Shown piece by piece: positions 11,201 through 22,400 of a stretch of DNA of 64,000 nucleotides. The position numbers and the translations under genes are program-made. Under the pieces are notes generated by a model, which ran no database searches, was not told the origin of the DNA, and saw only the letters and a list, made by a program, of their open reading frames with translations. The stretch comes from Ricordea florida. Its lineage: Eukaryota > Cnidaria > Anthozoa > Corallimorpharia > Ricordeidae. Position 1 is the first letter of the stretch. Each line of letters starts with the position of its first letter. Where the stretch lies: assembly GCA_949710005.1 (NCBI GenBank), contig OX453272.1, positions 728,001-792,000 on the forward strand, read 5' to 3'.

Positions 11201-14200
11201 ACGTTTCCTGTAGTGTAAGTATTGCCACAAAGCCCGGCTCTAGATGCCGGAAAAGGTGGCCTACTTGCTTCACTTCTTGCCCCTTTATAACTGGTTCTCG
11301 TTGGCTGCTTATTGAGTGTCTTAATTGGCACTATTGTTGTTTACAGAAGGGGCCATGGAATCATCAAAGCGTGGGAATTTCTTTCACATTGAAAGTGTCC
11401 AGCCACTACCAGAAACTGAAGGTACGACTTTTGTAAGAATGCGATGCGGGTTGAATAGTTGGAGATTACATAACATGATGCCAAATCCACGGGTACGACG
11501 TTTTGCCACTTACTGATAACTATCAAACATCAAAGGAGTCAGACTAGTAAAACAGTGAGTTTAGTAGACTTCAACAAGGTCAATAAAGATTGAACAGGAA
11601 ATAAGGTGACTCTCGAAAAGCCTTGTTTGAAAGAACATTACTCATCTTATAGCATATAGTGACTATTAAACGTCGAAAGGACTTAGCGTGACGTATAACG
11701 GTTTTGGCATTGTTTCTATAGCTCAGTTGAATCATTTAAATTCGAGGAATATTCGTGAACACGAATAATTCAATCGGAGTTCTGTGCAGGTTACAACTGA
11801 TTAACCAGTTCATTCAAATAATCTATTAAATAACAATCTTTGGCTGTGTTGACCATAGTCCATTACTAATGATGTTCTGTTTTTCACCCGTTAGATATTT
11901 TTGAAACTCCTCGAAGTGAAATTGCCTCTGCTGGTACTTCATCAGCTGAGTCTCCGGCCCCAGCGCCTCCGCAACCGGAGATCCCGACCACAGCACCAGT
12001 AACCAGTGACCCTGCAGTCATAACAGTCAAAGAAATTCCAATGGATCCGTCTCCTCAGGTAGCAACAGAGGTATCCAACCCTCAGATTCCAGTTAAAGAG
12101 GTTTCAACTGCGCGAGCTTCGCAGTCTGCGCCGGCACATAATCAAATACACGTCTCTTCTGGGTCAGCAAGTGATCCACTTGCGTCCGTGCAAGTGCAAC
12201 ATCCCTCGCCCCTCTCTACGCCTGCGGTGACACCGAATCCTCAAACCTCAGCACTAGTCGCCAAAACTGCATTAAATCAAGATGTTCCAATACCAATCGC
12301 TCCTCCAACTTCAAACAATCAGCAAGTGCCAAACCTCCCCCACCCAAATCAAGATCAGAAACCCCAGGGGACCCATGTGAGTCAACTTGTGTACATGCAT
12401 CAGCAGCAGGATATCCTGTCTAAGCCAACACCAAGAACCATCTTTCCAGCGCCACCTGGTCAGTTAAAGCCAGGAAGTAAGTACAATATATACCAATGCA
12501 ATACAGTAAAACCTTCTGATATTCGAATTTGGCAACTTCAAATTTAGTTTTCAGTTTAGTTAGTTATTGAAGGGTTGATGGGGGAACCACGTAATGAAAT
12601 AGCACGGGATTTCTCGTACACCCTCTTTAAATAATAACTTCATTTTTAGCCGTGGCGTACACAGGGACAATCAAGCTTAAACAGAGCTGGCTAGATCAAC
12701 TTCAAGACAGCGAAAGCGCAGAATCAAAAATCTTGACAGGAAATGTTGAACAAGCGGTGAGTGGTTAACAGCGTTTGTCTTTCTGCTCGTTGAGTTAATT
12801 ATGACCTTATATTAAGGAAGCTATTAGGCACCTCTCAAGTGAGAAACAGGACAGTTATCCATTTTGAGGTTTAAATGCCCAGTTACGAAACTTTCAAAAG
12901 GCGCTTCAAAGCCTAACATCATGACTTTAAACAATGTATGAAAACCATACTCAATGAAGTAATCCAAACGGGACACGATATTCTAGAGTTACCTTACAAA
13001 TCAAGAAAATTGTTAAGAAAATGATTGAAATTTTGCATTCTACTTGAACCAAAAACCATGCCTATGTCAAAAAAAAATTAGAGTTTCAAAGAAAACGAGG
13101 AGCTGTTTAAGACTACGAGCATTTCTTTTTTTGGTTTAATTGCGCATGCTCTGTTGTCGCTATTTTCCAATTTATATTACATTCTCGTCTTTGTTTAGTT
13201 CCTTTTGGCAAGCTACGCCAGTAATAAAAAAAGAATAATTAAAAGACTTGGCTGGTAACAAAAAAAAAACGTTTCCTTTTTTCAGTTTCAGCGTGTATTT
13301 GCAAAAGATCCTAACTTTGTCAAGGCGGAGGTCGTTCAACTCAGGTAAAAGATTTCTAGACATTTAGGCAACCAAAAGCAAACAAACAAACAAACACGCA
13401 ACCAGAAACAAAAACTATGAACAAACGCACATAAATGGACCTTGAAAAGACCGGAATGTATACAGTACACCAGAATTGCTTATATCGCTATACCGTGTAT
13501 GGTTAACGAACTCTGAAAACAAACTATAAGTTGCCATTAAAAGATGCGATGAGATGCATTTCAGGCCCAATAAACGAATGCCCCCATTGAAATCGGTGTC
13601 TGTTTTTGTGTGGCTTACATGAAGTGTGTAGCCACATTGTAGCACGATCGGATTTTCTTACTTATTTGTTTATTTATTTGTCCAGGAGAGTCAGCGCCTG
13701 TCACGTGGCCTTGTAAGCCACGCATGTACGTATTGCGGACCCACTTTTTGGTTGTCAAGTACAGTCCAAGCTCTCCTAAGTGACCACAAGATGAAACAAT
13801 AGAGACTGGTCGCGAAACACAGCTTTGATCTAATTAGCATAAGGCTTGCGCATTATAAAAACATCTAGTTATCAATAGTATAGTAGGTACAATATCAAAA
13901 AATCACTTTTTGCCTGCTAAAGAATAGGTTTGAAAATGTACAGCTAACTAATCCTCAAAGATTGAAAACTTGTTGAGTTAAGCGAATCAGACTCTTACGA
14001 GAACTTAAAATCAAAGGAAAAGACCAGTTGGTAATTCTAAAAAGTGCTCGCGTCGCTTATGGAGCGGTCGCCTACGAGAGCATTTTAATAAGTGACAGTT
14101 CAAATGGGAGTTCACAAAGGTGATCGTTACTAGAGCTGATCGCTTACGAGAGTGGTCGCAAGAGGAGCTTCGACTGTACTTAAGTTCTACAATTCTTATT

Positions 14201-17140
14201 GTAGGTATATTCTTTCATTTCAGAGAGGGCCTCGTAAAGCACAACCCCAACACTATACGCAAAGTGATAGCACCTTTCCTCTTAACTTTCAAACAAGGTG
14301 CTAAGGGTGTTGTTGAAAAGTTGAAGAACATGGTGCAGACCAAGGGAAAGCTTGACGATATGCCGGCGTACAACACTTCACTTCATATAGAAGGTATGAT
14401 GTGAAGACCTTCAACACTTTCACCAGAATACTAAAAAGCTCTCATCCAGGAAACTATACAGAGTAGTAAACAAAGAGTACCACTGTACAATACCGTAAAT
14501 TTCCAAAGAATTGCCACGGTCTGTAGTATTATCCACAGATAAAAAGGTAAGTGCCACACTGTCTAGTAAAACAGACGTTACAACAGTATAGCACAGTTCA
14601 GAAGCTCTAAAAAGAATGGTAAAACTGCATGGTTTGATCCACAGATAAAAAAGTAAGAACCACACTGTATAGTAAAACAAACAGTACCACAGTACAGTAC
14701 TGTTCAGTAGCTTTACAAAGAATGGTCACACTGCATGGTTTGATCCACAATTTAAAAATATAGAACCACACCGTACAGCAAAACAAACAGTACCACAGTA
14801 CAGTAGAGTTCAGTAGCTTTACAAAGAATGATTACACTGCATGGTTTGATCCACAGATGAAAACGTTAGATCCACAGATGAAAACGTTGGAGCCACACTG
14901 TATAGTAAAGCAAACATTGCCACAGTACAGTACCCTTTAGTAGCTTTCCAAAGAATGATCACACTGCATGGTTTGATCCACAGATGAAAAAGTTAGAACC
15001 ACACTTTGTAGTAAAACAAACAGTACCATCACAGTACTGTTCAGTAGCTTTCCAAAGAGAGGTTTCGTTTATTTTTGAGTTTGTTTATTCCTGCAGAATA
15101 CAGTCGAGTTCCTGCCAATCCAGCGAATGATCCAAGTGTCAAAAAGCAAGACAAAGTTCAAAGTGGAGACGAAAAGAAACGAAGCGCCGTTAACGTTCCA
15201 AGTAAGTTGGGTTTTGCGACTAGGAGACATGTTCACAGCTCATACACTGAGAACTCTGACTTATTTAAAGGAGCTAAGTTATCAGGTTTAAGCAGCATAA
15301 TTTGAATTCAGCAACAACACTACCGTGCCACACACTTGCCTGCTTCTGTCCTTTAAAGTGGATATAGCGAGACTCTCAAATATAACATCGGAAAGGGAAA
15401 AATTAACTCAGAAACAGAATATGAAATATAGACGATTGCAAGATCTACTGTATCCGCCGTCTGAAAATTCAGCTAGAGAAATCATACAACGGTCAATCCG
15501 ATTTTAAAGCAAGTATTGTGGGGATAGTTTCTAAAGAAACTGGTGCTGTGTCGGTGGGAAGTTGAAACACAAGAAAATGGGTAAATCAAACGAGTTGATT
15601 AAGTAAGTTATACCACCGTAAGGTAAAAAGGAGGTGCTGACGTTTCGAGCGTTAGCCCTTCGTCGGAGCAAACAGCTTCGACGAAGGGCTAACGCTCGAA
15701 ACGTCAGCACCTCCCATTCATCTTACGGTGCATGGTATAACTTACTTAATCAACTCGTTTGATTTACCCATTTTCTTGTGATTTTAAAGCAAGTCCACCA
15801 TGACCAATTCTACAATACTCTTTCAACTCCCTAACTGAAATACTACAAATTGACTCTTGAATCAATTCTTCAGTAACGTGTGATTAAGATGGATTTCCTT
15901 CAAAGTGCACCAAAGTATTCTCATTCGAGAAAACGTCAAAATTTCGCTTCGAAAGGGCACCACTTCTTTGCATAACATAAAAATTATTTCAGTATCGTTA
16001 CGATTAGATCGAAGCGGTAGAATTTTTTGCGACTTCGCTCAGAGGGCAAATAGACCAAAAGAAATTTTCTTGCTATATCATTTTACAAAGCATTTCATTT
16101 TGTGGTAGATACAAATTATTAGTAAAAATCTAATAGTATACTAGTGCAAATGCTGCAATCTGATTGGCTGAGCTACTGCAGACTATCAGCCATTAGACAG
16201 CACTTGAAGATTTTCAAAATGACGGCGTCTTCGCGCTTTAGCGAATTTTCGCAGGAAGATTTAGTATTTTGGTATTTTTTTCACCGACACATTTATCATG
16301 ATTTTTACTCAAACAATTAGATTATTCGCCGAATCAACTATCAGCCCATAGAAATCAAGAGCGAATAATCTAATTGCTAAATAGAAACAGGAATTAAAAA
16401 GTCTGTGGCGTCAGTCTAATAGCAAACGTTCCTATATACCTTTCCATCTTGGCGAATTTGAGCAAACGCCACCACAACAATTTCAAGCAATGTAAGAGTG
16501 CGAAAAACCGATAAATAAGCAGGAAAATGTTCTGGAATTTTTCTGGGAGATGGTTTTGGATTCAACCTGATTAAAGCTTTTTCTTTTCAGACGGCGGTGG
16601 TGTTGATCCTTTCTTAAAAGACATCTTTAGTCAGATTTCAACGTGAAAATGTGATTTCTTCTCTAGTTTCAGGTAAGAATAAACGTTACCTGGGAAGACT
16701 AGTTTAACTACACAGAAGCAAAGGCCCACTTTTCGAAATATCTTTTTTTCAACATGGCGGCTATACCTAGAGGGCCAATCAAGCAGCCAATGAAAACGCC
16801 TGAAAAAGCTACGCACTGATTAATAATTTTGGTACATACCAATGCGAAATCGTACCAATAAGTTTCAGGAGGCAAGAAACGCACGCCTATTCCCTTTTGA
16901 AGACAACGGCGTGCAACATGCTATGCATTCTTTTCGATGCCGTAGCCTACTTTAGAAAAAAACAACCGGTTTACCAATAGAAATAAAGCTGTAGAAATTA
17001 AGAGTGTTTGTTAACAACAAACCAAAAAACCGGTTTTTTCTTTTATTTTCATTTCAGAAAGACCATACACGATCCAACTTTTTCTTATGAAGGATCTTTT
17101 TGGAAAAAAGAAGAGGACAATGGAAGCCATGAAGGCGTAA
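5211..17140 (+). CDS. Secreted WSC- and SEA-domain protein (11 exons)
   Basis: I infer coding exons 5211-5271, 5999-7465, 7828-8094, 11347-11421, 11895-12476, 12650-12756, 13286-13344, 14224-14393, 15097-15201, 16591-16629 and 17058-17140. All have GT-AG borders and matching phases, mostly phase 1. Together they give about 1,004 aa. In order: a 20-aa signal peptide; an acidic region of about 490 aa with Ser-Gly and dibasic sites; a WSC domain (about 90 aa, 8 Cys); a Pro/Gln/Ser linker; a SEA-like domain of about 110 aa built from exons 6-8; and a short basic tail. I see no clear membrane segment, so it is probably secreted. WSC domains bind carbohydrate in other proteins and SEA domains occur in mucin-like surface proteins, so a matrix or mucus role is an inference. 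The last two exons are the least certain: reading on from 16629 would end at a stop at 16646. The intron at 8095-11346 hosts a capsid-gene element. Confidence 0.75.
5999..7465 (+). CDS. Exon 2: acidic, Ser-Gly-rich, dibasic-rich region
   Basis: This 1,467-bp exon encodes a low-complexity acidic region. Basic clusters resembling proprotein-convertase sites recur (RVKRK, RKVRRS, RHKRRF, RIRKRA, REKRSS, LVKRDD). Ser-Gly motifs sit in acidic context (DASGSGLWGSG, EISGSGLW, PSGSGDE), as at glycosaminoglycan attachment sites. An Asp run (GGDDDDDDEPA) precedes the exon end. The donor is the unusual GATG|GTCAGT, but phase 1 fits the WSC exon exactly. The upstream acceptor is CGCTTAG at 5998, and no ATG is needed because the exon is internal. 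The function is unknown. A proteoglycan-like, proteolytically processed secreted protein is the simplest reading. Confidence 0.75.
7828..8094 (+). CDS. Exon 3: WSC domain
   Basis: The exon follows the acceptor TTTTTTTCAG and ends at the donor ACTG|GTAGGT, with phase 1 on both sides, as expected for a shuffled extracellular module. The translation starts GYVGCYEDKSPERDLP, continues with CRTACREAGHAYAGVQYGY, CRCGNSYG and CNAVCEGD, and ends CGGFWKSAIYTTG. The eight Cys residues and the GYVGCY, AGVQYG..C.CG and CxxxC signatures are those of a WSC domain. Confidence 0.88.
8189..8545. repeat. Left terminal inverted repeat of the capsid-only element
   Basis: The first bases are AGTAGAAGGATTAGGGGCG. 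An A/C-rich low-complexity stretch (about 8220-8490) follows, then CTGGCGGGGGCTTGAAAAC. The reverse complement is at about 10639-10961. Confidence 0.85.
9054..9155. mobile_element. TTAA MITE inside the capsid pseudogene
   Basis: Inverted ends (TTAACCCTTTAAGCC..GGCTTAAAGGGTTAA) flank a core with GATTTTACTCTGGCTAACG and CCAGACGATTTTACTCGTC. The insertion duplicated a TTAA of the capsid gene: the reading frame before 9054 and after 9155 continues around a single TTAA. The same core occurs at 23501-23602 and 23615-23716. Confidence 0.9.
9409..9941. mobile_element. Second insertion in the capsid pseudogene
   Basis: A 533-bp segment bounded by TGCTGGCGAG and CTCGCCAGCA separates capsid codons that are adjacent in the intact gene family. 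It contains short repeated phrases (TTTTGACTCAACGG, CAACGGTCGAA) at about 9560-9710. I do not recognise the family and find no clear target duplication. Confidence 0.7.
10639..10961. repeat. Right terminal inverted repeat of the capsid-only element
   Basis: Inverted partner of 8189-8545, ending CCCTAATCCTTCTACT. It includes a run of 13 C at about 10683-10695. Confidence 0.85.
11347..11421 (+). CDS. Exon 4 of the WSC/SEA gene
   Basis: This 75-bp exon lies between TTGTTTACAG and GAAG|GTACGA, phase 1 on both sides. It encodes EGAMESSKRGNFFHIESV.. and continues in frame into exon 5. It is the first exon after the element-bearing intron. Confidence 0.55.
11895..12476 (+). CDS. Exon 5 of the WSC/SEA gene: Pro/Gln/Ser linker
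   Basis: The acceptor CCCGTTAG and donor GGAA|GTAAGT bound 582 bp encoding a low-complexity linker rich in Pro, Gln, Ser, Thr and Ala (for example PAPAPPQPEIPTTAP and PHPNQDQKPQG). It has the composition of an extended, probably O-glycosylated stalk between the WSC and SEA-like domains. Phase 1 on both sides. Confidence 0.7.
12650..14393 (+). CDS. Exons 6-8 of the WSC/SEA gene: SEA-like domain
   Basis: Exons 12650-12756, 13286-13344 and 14224-14393 join in phases 0 and 2. The product runs from AYTGTIKLKQSWLDQLQDSE through ILTGNVEQAFQRVF and KAEVVQL to KVIAPFLLTF and ends MPAYNTSLHIE. Length (about 110 aa) and pattern fit a SEA domain. The usual G|S-VVV autocleavage motif is not obvious, so cleavage is doubtful. 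The introns carry repeats shared with 31165-31910. Confidence 0.65.
13745..14160. repeat. Dispersed repeat shared with 31165-31910
   Basis: Phrases such as CAGTCCAAGCTCTC, ATGTACAGCTAACT, GATTGAAAACTTGTTGA, GGAAAAGACCAGTTGGTAA and TCGCTTACGAGAG occur in the same order and strand near 31165-31910. The second copy has about 300 bp of other repeat inserted at about 31560-31860. Confidence 0.7.
14460..15060. repeat. Satellite of about 105 bp units, in an intron
   Basis: The tandem unit contains CACACTGTATAGTAAAACAA, CAGTACCACAGTACAGTAC, TTCAGTAGCTTTACAAAGAA and GCATGGTTTGATCCACAGAT. I count about six diverged copies. The same satellite occurs at about 50870-51290. Confidence 0.85.
15515..15779. 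mobile_element. Short Penelope-like palindromic insertion
   Basis: This 265-bp insertion is flanked by an exact 15-bp duplication, GATTTTAAAGCAAGT (15500-15514 and 15780-15794). It starts ATTGTGGGGATAG and ends TTTTCTTGT. The interior is an imperfect palindrome around TCGTCGGAGC..GCTTCGACGA, with CCACCGTAAGGT on one arm and its near-complement on the other. Related copies are at 34848-35912 and 50084-50336. It has no coding capacity. Confidence 0.85.
16591..17140 (+). CDS. Putative last two exons of the WSC/SEA gene
   Basis: Exon 10 (16591-16629) follows TTTTCTTTTCAG and encodes GGGVDPFLKDIF. The donor A|GTCAGA is weak but in phase 1. Exon 11 (17058-17140) follows TTTCATTTCAG and encodes a basic tail, QLFLMKDLFGKKKRTMEAMK, then a stop. 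If the exon 10 donor is not used, the protein ends at 16648. Short exons with one weak donor make this the least certain part of the gene. Confidence 0.45.
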
Positions 17141-18265
17141 ACACACAAAGGAAATGTTTAAGAAATAAGACTTAAAACCGGCAAATATCTAAAAGAGGCT
17201 AATACGTACAATAACATTTTCAAACACATCAATAATGCATAAGAGAAATCAAGCACCGTGACGCGTTTGGAAATCTGATGAAACTCTTCTAGTTAATTTT
17301 TCCTTTTTCAAAAGTAATCATTTGAGAACAATTTCTTTTGAGAGCTATATCAAACACTCGGTACATGTGTTCAACGCAAACCAATCATCTAGATTTTTGT
17401 CAAAAATACCTAGCTGCGCGTCGTATTTTCAACTCTTTTTTTCGGTGTTTGGTATGCGATGAAACACTGTAACTTATCGTGTTTGATATATTACATGTAC
17501 GTCCAACCACATTTCGATGACACCAGGTTAGTTTCACGTCGTAGTCGAACATCTCACTTCATACAATTCTGAAGCTTCCCTTGGTTTTGTCTATCCATAA
17601 AAAATTCTCAGATTGTTTGCAGGAGCATTATTTAACATAAACTCGTAAGGCAACGTATTTTCTTGTATTGTGCATGGATAAAATGTTTAAGGTTTGAAGT
17701 TCTCTAAAACATCGTCAAACAATGCAGTCCGTGTAGTGATGAATAGTCAACTCCCAATATAAGTACCAACAAATTCACTTTTATTTACAGATAAAGTTCG
17801 TTGACACTTTGCGTAGCCAAAATCTTGGGACTGCAGAGCCAAAAAGTCATACAAAAACACGCGTGTCAGAGCCCCTATACAAAAATGTAATTCAACGCTA
17901 AACAACGAAAGAAGTTGGTTTGCTAACGAACACTTCATTAGTGTCGCGAATTATTATATTGCTAGCAAACAGTACTAAACCGGACCAAGCATATATGGTA
18001 ATGGACACCACTGTTTCGAAAACAAGAAGTTGGTCCAGCCTAGAGAGTGCTGCTTTGTGTTTGCACAGAGTTTATGAACTTCAGGCATCAAATACTTTTC
18101 GTGGAAGTAATTTTGTAAGAAAGCCTGACAAATAAAACTTATTTTTGTTTAACAGAAACATGGCGGTACTCTAACTTAGATACTGTTATGATTTGCGAAT
18201 CAGCCAAACGTGAGGCCAATCAATGCAACACAAGCGCAACGGTGAATGATGGATTTTCTTACATA
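17141..18265. other. Intergenic DNA
   Basis: No exon or clear transposon ends are visible between the presumed 3' end of the WSC/SEA gene and the small MITE at 18272. The sequence is AT-rich and unstructured. Confidence 0.4.
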
Positions 18266-18271
18266 CCGATT

Positions 18272-18494
18272 CAGGGCTGCAAATAAATTAGACCTAAATT
18301 AGCTCATGTCCGACGAAATCCCAACTGTGGTTGGACATGATGTCGTTTAGTGTTTAATAGTAAAGGTGAATAAAAACCCGCCTTCTTTTTATCTTTTTTG
18401 GTGATGTCCGACTACATTTTTGTTTTGTCCGACCGAAATCGTCACTTAGTCGGACATATGTCCTTTCAAGAAAAAAAAAGTACTTGCAGCCCTG
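18272..18494. mobile_element. CAGGGCTG MITE with 6-bp duplication
   Basis: Inverted ends CAGGGCTGCAAATAA..TTGCAGCCCTG are flanked by CCGATT on both sides (18266-18271 and 18495-18500). GTCCGAC motifs repeat inside. The element at 51718-53635 has related ends (CAGGGCTGGAAATAA). Confidence 0.8.
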
Positions 18495-18506
18495 CCGATT
18501 AAAGAA

Positions 18507-18752
18507 AGCCCATCACCAGGAGTGTTCCTCTCCCATATCAGCCCTTTGCCCCAGCACAGTAGTAGATGGTGCTATTTTTAACTTCTATTTCGTGGCAAAG
18601 AAAACAAGTATATTATTACAACGTACATGTTAATTTCTGAGGCGAATTTCTACTGCCGCTTTTATAATGGCGGATGAGTTCTAAAAATAACCACATGTGC
18701 TACTGTGCTGTGGATGCCTCTCAACACATAGGAACGCTCCTGGTCATGGGCT
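18507..18752. mobile_element. Short foldback MITE related to 1811-2337
   Basis: AGCCCATCACCAGGAGTGTT on the left faces GCTCCTGGTCATGGGCT on the right. CAGCACAGTAG and CTACTGTGCTG lie just inside. The ends resemble those of the element at 1811-2337. Confidence 0.6.
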
Positions 18753-19444
18753 CCTGGTGCGGGTAATCCCGAGAGGAAAAGAATGCTCCGATTCGATAAC
18801 GATTGACAGTGCGGGATTTGGTTCACCTTGCTTTTTCGCTGAGAGAGACCAACAACAGAAAGATTTAGTGCAATACGAGTTGGCTCAAAAGCGGTTTTCA
18901 ATTTACTGTCAAAACTTGTTATAGGGTTGCTTTGGATAGCATTGCTACGGCGTGTGATTGGCTAAATAATCTCGGGGCACTACAACAACCAATGAGAATG
19001 AAAACTAAAACCAATCGTAACGAGATCGCTTTCACGCGCTAGGTGATTACAACAGTTATTTGGCTTGTGTTCTGATTCGTTCAGTAGAATGTGTGCATCT
19101 TTTGCGACTGGTAGGAGTTATTGCTTTGAGTTTGGTTTTACAACAGTTAATAGAAAACGATCTCACGCTAAAACACACTAATCCTGTAGTGCAATACAGT
19201 AGATACAAAGTTATTTCTAGAGCATTTTCCTAATTACCGAGATCCTGAGAAAATTTTCAACGTCAACTTCTGAATGTCTATATCTACACCTGCATATACC
19301 TTGAATTCAAAGTGACCAATGGCAACGAGTAACGTATGCCTGCTATCACAAATTCTACCTATTTCGGCGTCTCTGATTGGTTCAATCCGCACTGATTTGT
19401 TGCATCGGGCGAAGAACAGTTCGAACTACATGCCCTCATACCTG

Positions 19445-22400
19445 TCATGTTCTTGGGTCGGACAGGAAGCACAAACAGAATTGTTCTTTTCCAAGGAGCA
19501 TGAGGATGTTGCCGTCCGGATGAAAGTCAAGTGAAGTGACTTGGAACGAAGCTGCAACAAAGGGTAAAAAATTAATAAGTTGCAACCAGCATATCGAGGA
19601 ATTAAGTAATCTCAAAGCAACTCGCACGTAAATAGATTCGTTTGAGAAGAGGGGAAATGACGGTTGGTCCGATACTCCCAAAGCTAGTCGAAACGACCGA
19701 TTGTTCTGTTGATTTGACAAGGCAAAGTGTAATCGCAAATGGGACAAATTCTCTTCCTCAAGTCCAGAAATGGTTACATTTGTCTGCACATCATTAACAA
19801 GGTGGATGGTTCAATATCATAATTTTTTTAAGAAGGTTCAAACTACATCAAATTTCCATAGTGAATTCATTATAAACTTACTTTCGAAAGGAACCACCAC
19901 GGATACACAGCCCGCCGGCGACCACATATACAGCTTGTTATTCCCTGTACAGATTGCCAACCTTGCTTGCTTGGGGTCCCAAGAAAACGCTACAGTAGAA
20001 ATAAAACATTCCTTAGCCTCCAAACCCCAGAAGGAAAGGCGCCAGGTTAATCAGGGATTCGACTCTGATGAAAGATTTATCCGAAGCCCAAAAGTGAAGC
20101 TACTTATGCTTGCAATATGAACTACTCATTTGCCACACAACGTAGTCATTTAACTGTGGATCGCAACGTTTCGAATGCTTAATTACCACTGGTATTTTTC
20201 AAGCTTAATACTTATGATCTATTCAAGCATTTCGGTGAAAATTAAATCAAATGGACATAATGTACTAACGGAGTAGTGGACAACTCGCGATTTAAGTGGC
20301 TACCTCAGGGCGGTCTATCGACTAAGAGGCGGCTCTAACTTCATTGCAGTCTCGAAAGTATAAAACACGCATGAATTCTTGCCATATGATCCTCCCTTCT
20401 ATAACACCACACCTTCCATATGATCACCGGCTGTACTTTATTACACTCAAGTGTTTCTAGAAGAGAGAGCGCAGTGGAGGAACGGAAAGACACATACAGA
20501 GAGAGAGTGCCTATTTCACAGGTACTTCGCACTCAGCACCGGCCACAATCGCGCTTCCTTTTCGTTACCTGCGTCTGATCGAGTTTGTATGACTTCAAGG
20601 CTATTAACCACAAGGATTTCCACGCCATCGATTCCATTCCAGGAAGCGGCGTAGGTTATAATTATAGAACAAAAAACGATGATACTCGAAAGACATTAGA
20701 GAAAACATTATCCTAATTATATTGCGTGCAACGAGGTCCGCGCCATTTCAGTGCTTTGATGATATAAATCTGAACCCTAAGCAAGTAAATTGCAAGCTCA
20801 TATTCATACTCGCCACAACTGGCTTGATTTGAATCAAACTTCACTGAACAAACTAAAGGCGCGAAAGCCAGTATCCAGGGAATAAGACATAAGAAAACTT
20901 TAATGATTCTCCGAACCTTTACTTCACTGTTTTGTTCAGTGTGATAACTTCGAAACTATGGTGTCGAAAAGTTGGGTAGTCGCTAAGCCACCTTCACACA
21001 TACCAAAAAGTCGTGGCTTCATTTCAGACCACAGACCTCATAAAAGGAAATGATCGACAAGGAAACTCAAACAAACCTCTAACTGGACCTGACTGAAGTA
21101 AAAGCGCATCGAGGCACAGCTTGGATACGTCCCACAACCACAGCGCATTTGGCATATTATCTGCCAATATTAAAACAGAAGATAGTAAATAGGATTTCGA
21201 TATGAAAAAGGCTGATAAACAAACTGAGTGTGCAACACTTTTACATAGCAGTTCTGAACTGAGATTTGAAATCGGGTATCCAGCAACAGCATTGGTTCTT
21301 GGGATCTTCGCGGGAAGACGGGTAGTGGTGAACCAGGTTTGCCATTCAATAGAACCCAAAAAATTACCTGACTTTTCCCTAACCTCAAAACTATACTTGA
21401 TATTACAGCTGAGCCCACGTTTCAGCGGTGTCGGTTCAGAGCGTCGAAAGCGAGGCTTTAGGGTCAAAACAAGAATTATTTATCGAAGGACTGTGTGATT
21501 TCTTGATTCTTGACTGTTTTCTTCTCTTCTTTTTTCGAAAACCGCTGGAACATGGGCTCAACAGTTATTTACACACTCTACCACGCTTTGATAATCAAAG
21601 GCATCCTGTGGTGAGCTCGTGAAGTACGATGTTGGGTCAGGGATCTTATTTTCCGAATTATCAAGCGTGTAGAGTGGTTTCAAATTCTGTGCAATGCACT
21701 TTACTGAATTACGATTCCATTTCTTTGTTCTATTTTATTACTCGGGCTACTATCACAGGTCCTGCGTGGTCATGTGGAAAGAGATCAGCGGGAACAGGGT
21801 CAATGAGGCTAAATCGGAAGAATAGTATATCCGATTGAGGAGTAATATTGTTGTTTTTCCCACATACCGCTTCTTCGCCTTCGATAACTTGGAATCACGA
21901 TCAAGTTTCACAATTGTTTTTCTACCGTGGGAACCAAGAAATTTCTGTAAAACCTTAGAAATCTTTCTGATAAAATCGCTCAGCTTAAACATGACGTCGG
22001 CAAGAACTGAAGTGTGATATACAGTCTGGTAGGTTCTTGCGGTCGTGGAAACAGCCATATAGTATACAACATATACAAACCTTAGGCGTAAACTGACATT
22101 CACGCTTGTCGAAGCCTGATTATAAAGTGTAGCCCGAGTGAACGCTCCCGAAACCGTCTAGTTACCTTGAACTTGAGACGATCGAGAATCGATAGAATAT
22201 TTTCTATTGTTTACACTTGACATCCTGATTCCCCGAACATCCCCATAGCTCTCCACGGGCTAAAAATGGCTAAGTGTCATGTTCTGCGGCAGGTTTCCGA
22301 ACCCGAACCGAACACGCAAAGATCACGCGAGTTCCGAAAATTCTATTGTTTACGCCTGACATCCCATCCACCACAATAGCTCTTGAGCTAAAGCTCCACG

